A stretch of 64,000 nucleotides of DNA from Kineococcus gynurae. Lineage in GTDB: Bacteria > Actinomycetota > Actinomycetes > Actinomycetales > Kineococcaceae. The notes under the pieces were generated by a model. That model was not told where the DNA came from. It did not search any database and was given only the letters and a program-made list of their open reading frames with translations. Made by a program: the position numbers and the translations under genes. Shown piece by piece: positions 62,269 to 64,000 of this stretch (position 1 is the stretch's first letter; every line of letters starts with the position of its first letter). The stretch lies in assembly GCF_050871315.1 (NCBI RefSeq), contig NZ_JBJLRE010000007.1. One strand, 5' to 3'.

Positions 62269-62481
62269 GTGTTCGACCTCATCGCCCGCGAGTACCGCGC
62301 GCAGAACCTCACCACCCGCCAGCTCGCCCAGCTCGTCAAGGCCGGGTTCATCACCCTCGACGAGGCCAAGCTCATCGTGGCCACCGGCGGGAACGTCGGC
62401 GCCTTCGCCGAGCCCGCCCAGCAGGTGGCGCCGGAACCCGCCCCGCGGACCGAGGACGACGCCCCCGCGTCGACTGCCTGA
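62269..62481 (+). CDS. small XkdX-like protein
   Basis: A 70-residue protein: IAREYRAQNLTTRQLAQLVKAGFITLDEAKLIVATGG has the spacing of XkdX-type small phage proteins found after fibre genes. The end is Ala/Pro/Glu-rich. Function of XkdX is unknown. Confidence 0.6.
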   Translation: MFDLIAREYRAQNLTTRQLAQLVKAGFITLDEAKLIVATGGNVGAFAEPAQQVAPEPAPRTEDDAPASTA

Positions 62482-62501
62482 GGAACCACGAGGCCTGAAC
62501 G

Positions 62502-63716
62502 GTGGGCACCTGGAGGCTCGACGTCGGACCGTGGACCGGTGCCCCCGTCCGTCAGCTTACTGAGGCCCGGGGAATCTCGGCCACGTTCCGCCTGGCCGGG
62601 ACATCGGAGCTGTCATTCACGCTGAACGCCCGGCGCGACCAGGCGGCCGCGGTCGTCCCCCTCGTCTCCGACGTGCACGCCACCCGCGACCGGGAGCTGA
62701 TTTACACCGGCCGGGTCGGGCGCCCCGACGACTCCCCGACCGCGACCCAGCACGACCGGACGTTCCAGACCGCCGACTACCGCGGGGTCCTCGCCCGCCA
62801 GGTCTGGACCGGGCCACAGACGACATGGACCGGCGAGCAGGCCGCCGTGCTCAAGGCGCTGGTCGACCACCCCCAGGGGCTCGCCGGGGGCAACCTCGGC
62901 ATCGACACCTCCGGCCTGCCGACCACTGGGCAGTCCGCAGCCCGCGTCACCGAGACCGGAGCCAGCATCGGCACCGAGATCGAGGCGCTGGCCGCCGCAG
63001 GGGAGCCGGCGAACGCCGCGACCGCCGGGTTCGACTGGGACGTCGCACCCGGCTGGGGCGCCGCCCGCAAGCTGCGCGCCTGGTACCCGTTCCGGGGCTC
63101 CGCGCGCCCGCCCCTGCCCTACCGGTGGCTGGAGGACCCCAACCGCCGGGAGTCCTCGCGGATCCGTTCGGCCACCCGCAGCCAGGACCCGGCCGCCTTC
63201 GCCAACGCCGTGCTGGTCACCGGCGGCACGAAGTCGGTCACCACGACGAGCACCACGGTCAACCCCTCGACCGGGCAGACCCAGGTGTCCACCGAGACCA
63301 AGCAGGTCCCGACCACCCCGGTGTTCCTGGCCGTGGCCGACATCGCCACCCGGCCCGAAGGGCTCTGGCCGCAGACCATCAGCTTCGGGGACATCACCGA
63401 TCAAACCGAGCTGGCGGCCAAGGCGGCCGAGCGCCTGGCCGCGCTGGCCGCCAACCTCCCCGCCTACGAGATCGTCCTGGCCGCGGGCTCCTGGGGCGGA
63501 CCGAGCGACGTGTGGCTCGGCGACCGGGTCGCCGTCGTCGTCTCCTCCGGCGTCCTCGCCGAAACCGTGACGCTGCGCGTGAGCGAGGTCCGCGTGCAGC
63601 TCGACGCGAACGGGGCCGAGACCGTGACCCTCGTGCTCGGCACCCCACCCGGCGACCTGGAGTCCGCCCTGCGCGGTGTCTTCTCTCGCGTCGCCACCCT
63701 CGAGCTGCTGGCCTGA
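62502..63716 (+). CDS. minor tail / baseplate-like protein
   Basis: A 404-residue protein. The opening WRLDVGPWTGAPVRQLTEARGISATFRLAGTSELSFTLNARR and the YTGRVGRPDDS segment resemble the first domains of siphovirus tail-hub (Gp37/prophage-endopeptidase-tail-like) proteins, which form the tail tip around the needle. The second half has a helical part (ELAAKAAERLAALAANL) and ends in beta strands. Assigned by fold-like pattern and order. Confidence 0.72.
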   Translation: MGTWRLDVGPWTGAPVRQLTEARGISATFRLAGTSELSFTLNARRDQAAAVVPLVSDVHATRDRELIYTGRVGRPDDSPTATQHDRTFQTADYRGVLARQVWTGPQTTWTGEQAAVLKALVDHPQGLAGGNLGIDTSGLPTTGQSAARVTETGASIGTEIEALAAAGEPANAATAGFDWDVAPGWGAARKLRAWYPFRGSARPPLPYRWLEDPNRRESSRIRSATRSQDPAAFANAVLVTGGTKSVTTTSTTVNPSTGQTQVSTETKQVPTTPVFLAVADIATRPEGLWPQTISFGDITDQTELAAKAAERLAALAANLPAYEIVLAAGSWGGPSDVWLGDRVAVVVSSGVLAETVTLRVSEVRVQLDANGAETVTLVLGTPPGDLESALRGVFSRVATLELLA

Positions 63717-63733
63717 CCGGACAAGGAGCCGCC

Positions 63734-64000
63734 GTGACCGCACTGGGCAACCCCGCCCCCCGCATCGACGTCGTCTTCCGACGCCGCTCCGATGACGTCA
63801 TCGTCGGCGTCTGGACCGACGAGGACGGCAGCCCTCGCACCCTGCTCGGCGCCGTCAGCATCGAACTCGGGGACCGCACCTGGCCAGGCTCCGTCGGCGG
63901 CCCCGACAGCAACGAGGTCACCTGGACCCTCACCGCCCAGGACACCGACGTCGCCTGGACCACCCGCCCCGTCACGATCGCGCGCGTCAACGGCCAGACC
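63734..64000 (+). CDS. minor tail protein, partial (runs off right edge)
   Basis: 89 codons are visible from GTG 63734, with AAGGAG 5 bases upstream. The N-terminus (RIDVVFRRRSDDVIVGVWTDEDGSPRTLLGAVSIELG) is beta-rich without a clear motif. By order it belongs to the tail-tip module. Confidence 0.7.
   Translation, partial: MTALGNPAPRIDVVFRRRSDDVIVGVWTDEDGSPRTLLGAVSIELGDRTWPGSVGGPDSNEVTWTLTAQDTDVAWTTRPVTIARVNGQT

Overview
The window is very GC-rich DNA with GTG starts, 4-bp GTGA/ATGA gene overlaps, Tat-type signal peptides, an F420/FMN-type PPOX protein, a SARP/BTAD regulator, oligoribonuclease and Mqo. This fits a free-living high-GC actinobacterium; a Kineosporia/Kineococcus-like lineage would fit but cannot be proven from sequence alone. 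The first ~117 bases are homopolymer G/C runs typical of a bad contig end, and the last gene runs off the right edge, so the window is a fragment of a larger contig.

Host part (1-33,640). 1-4,941 (all minus strand): a small unknown protein, a membrane-anchored SpoIIE-type PP2C phosphatase, and a helicase-like protein whose Walker A lysine is replaced. 5,375-7,002: tRNA-Arg(CCT), a small membrane protein, a PPOX-type oxidoreductase and a membrane-anchored collagen-like protein. 7,101-15,218 (all minus): an exported oxidative/copper block with a Tat-exported multicopper oxidase, a Tat-exported animal-type haem peroxidase, a secreted repeat/PKD-like protein, signal peptidase I, CopD and CopC. 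15,442-18,543: a divergent SARP/BTAD regulator. 18,559-19,362: an endonuclease/exonuclease/phosphatase-fold protein. 19,466-25,306: a fructan/sucrose operon (solute-binding protein, two permeases, GH32) and its LacI regulator, tied together by three matching operator palindromes. 25,374-33,507: LMW phosphatase, Ogt, Mqo, a GT39 membrane protein, PrsW, oligoribonuclease, tRNA-His, and two unknown proteins.

Prophage part (about 33,690 to beyond 64,000). A siphovirus-type prophage starts at the 3' end of tRNA-Lys(CTT). Its leftmost gene, a HTH repressor candidate transcribed toward the tRNA, reads into the tRNA gene, so its C-terminus is set by the attachment junction. This is the layout of integration-dependent immunity. 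Rightward come an Xis/Cro-like gene, a string of tiny overlapping early genes, RusA, a replication protein with an internal repeat cluster, more small genes, a low-GC DUF4238-like cargo gene, an alginate-lyase-like protein, HNH, an antisense LSm-like protein, then the usual late order: small and large terminase, portal, protease, capsid, connectors, tail tube, tail chaperones with a -1 slippery heptamer, a 1,849-residue tape measure protein with an embedded M15-like domain, distal tail protein, glycine-rich fibre and minor tail proteins. No integrase or lysis gene is seen; they are expected to the right of the window.
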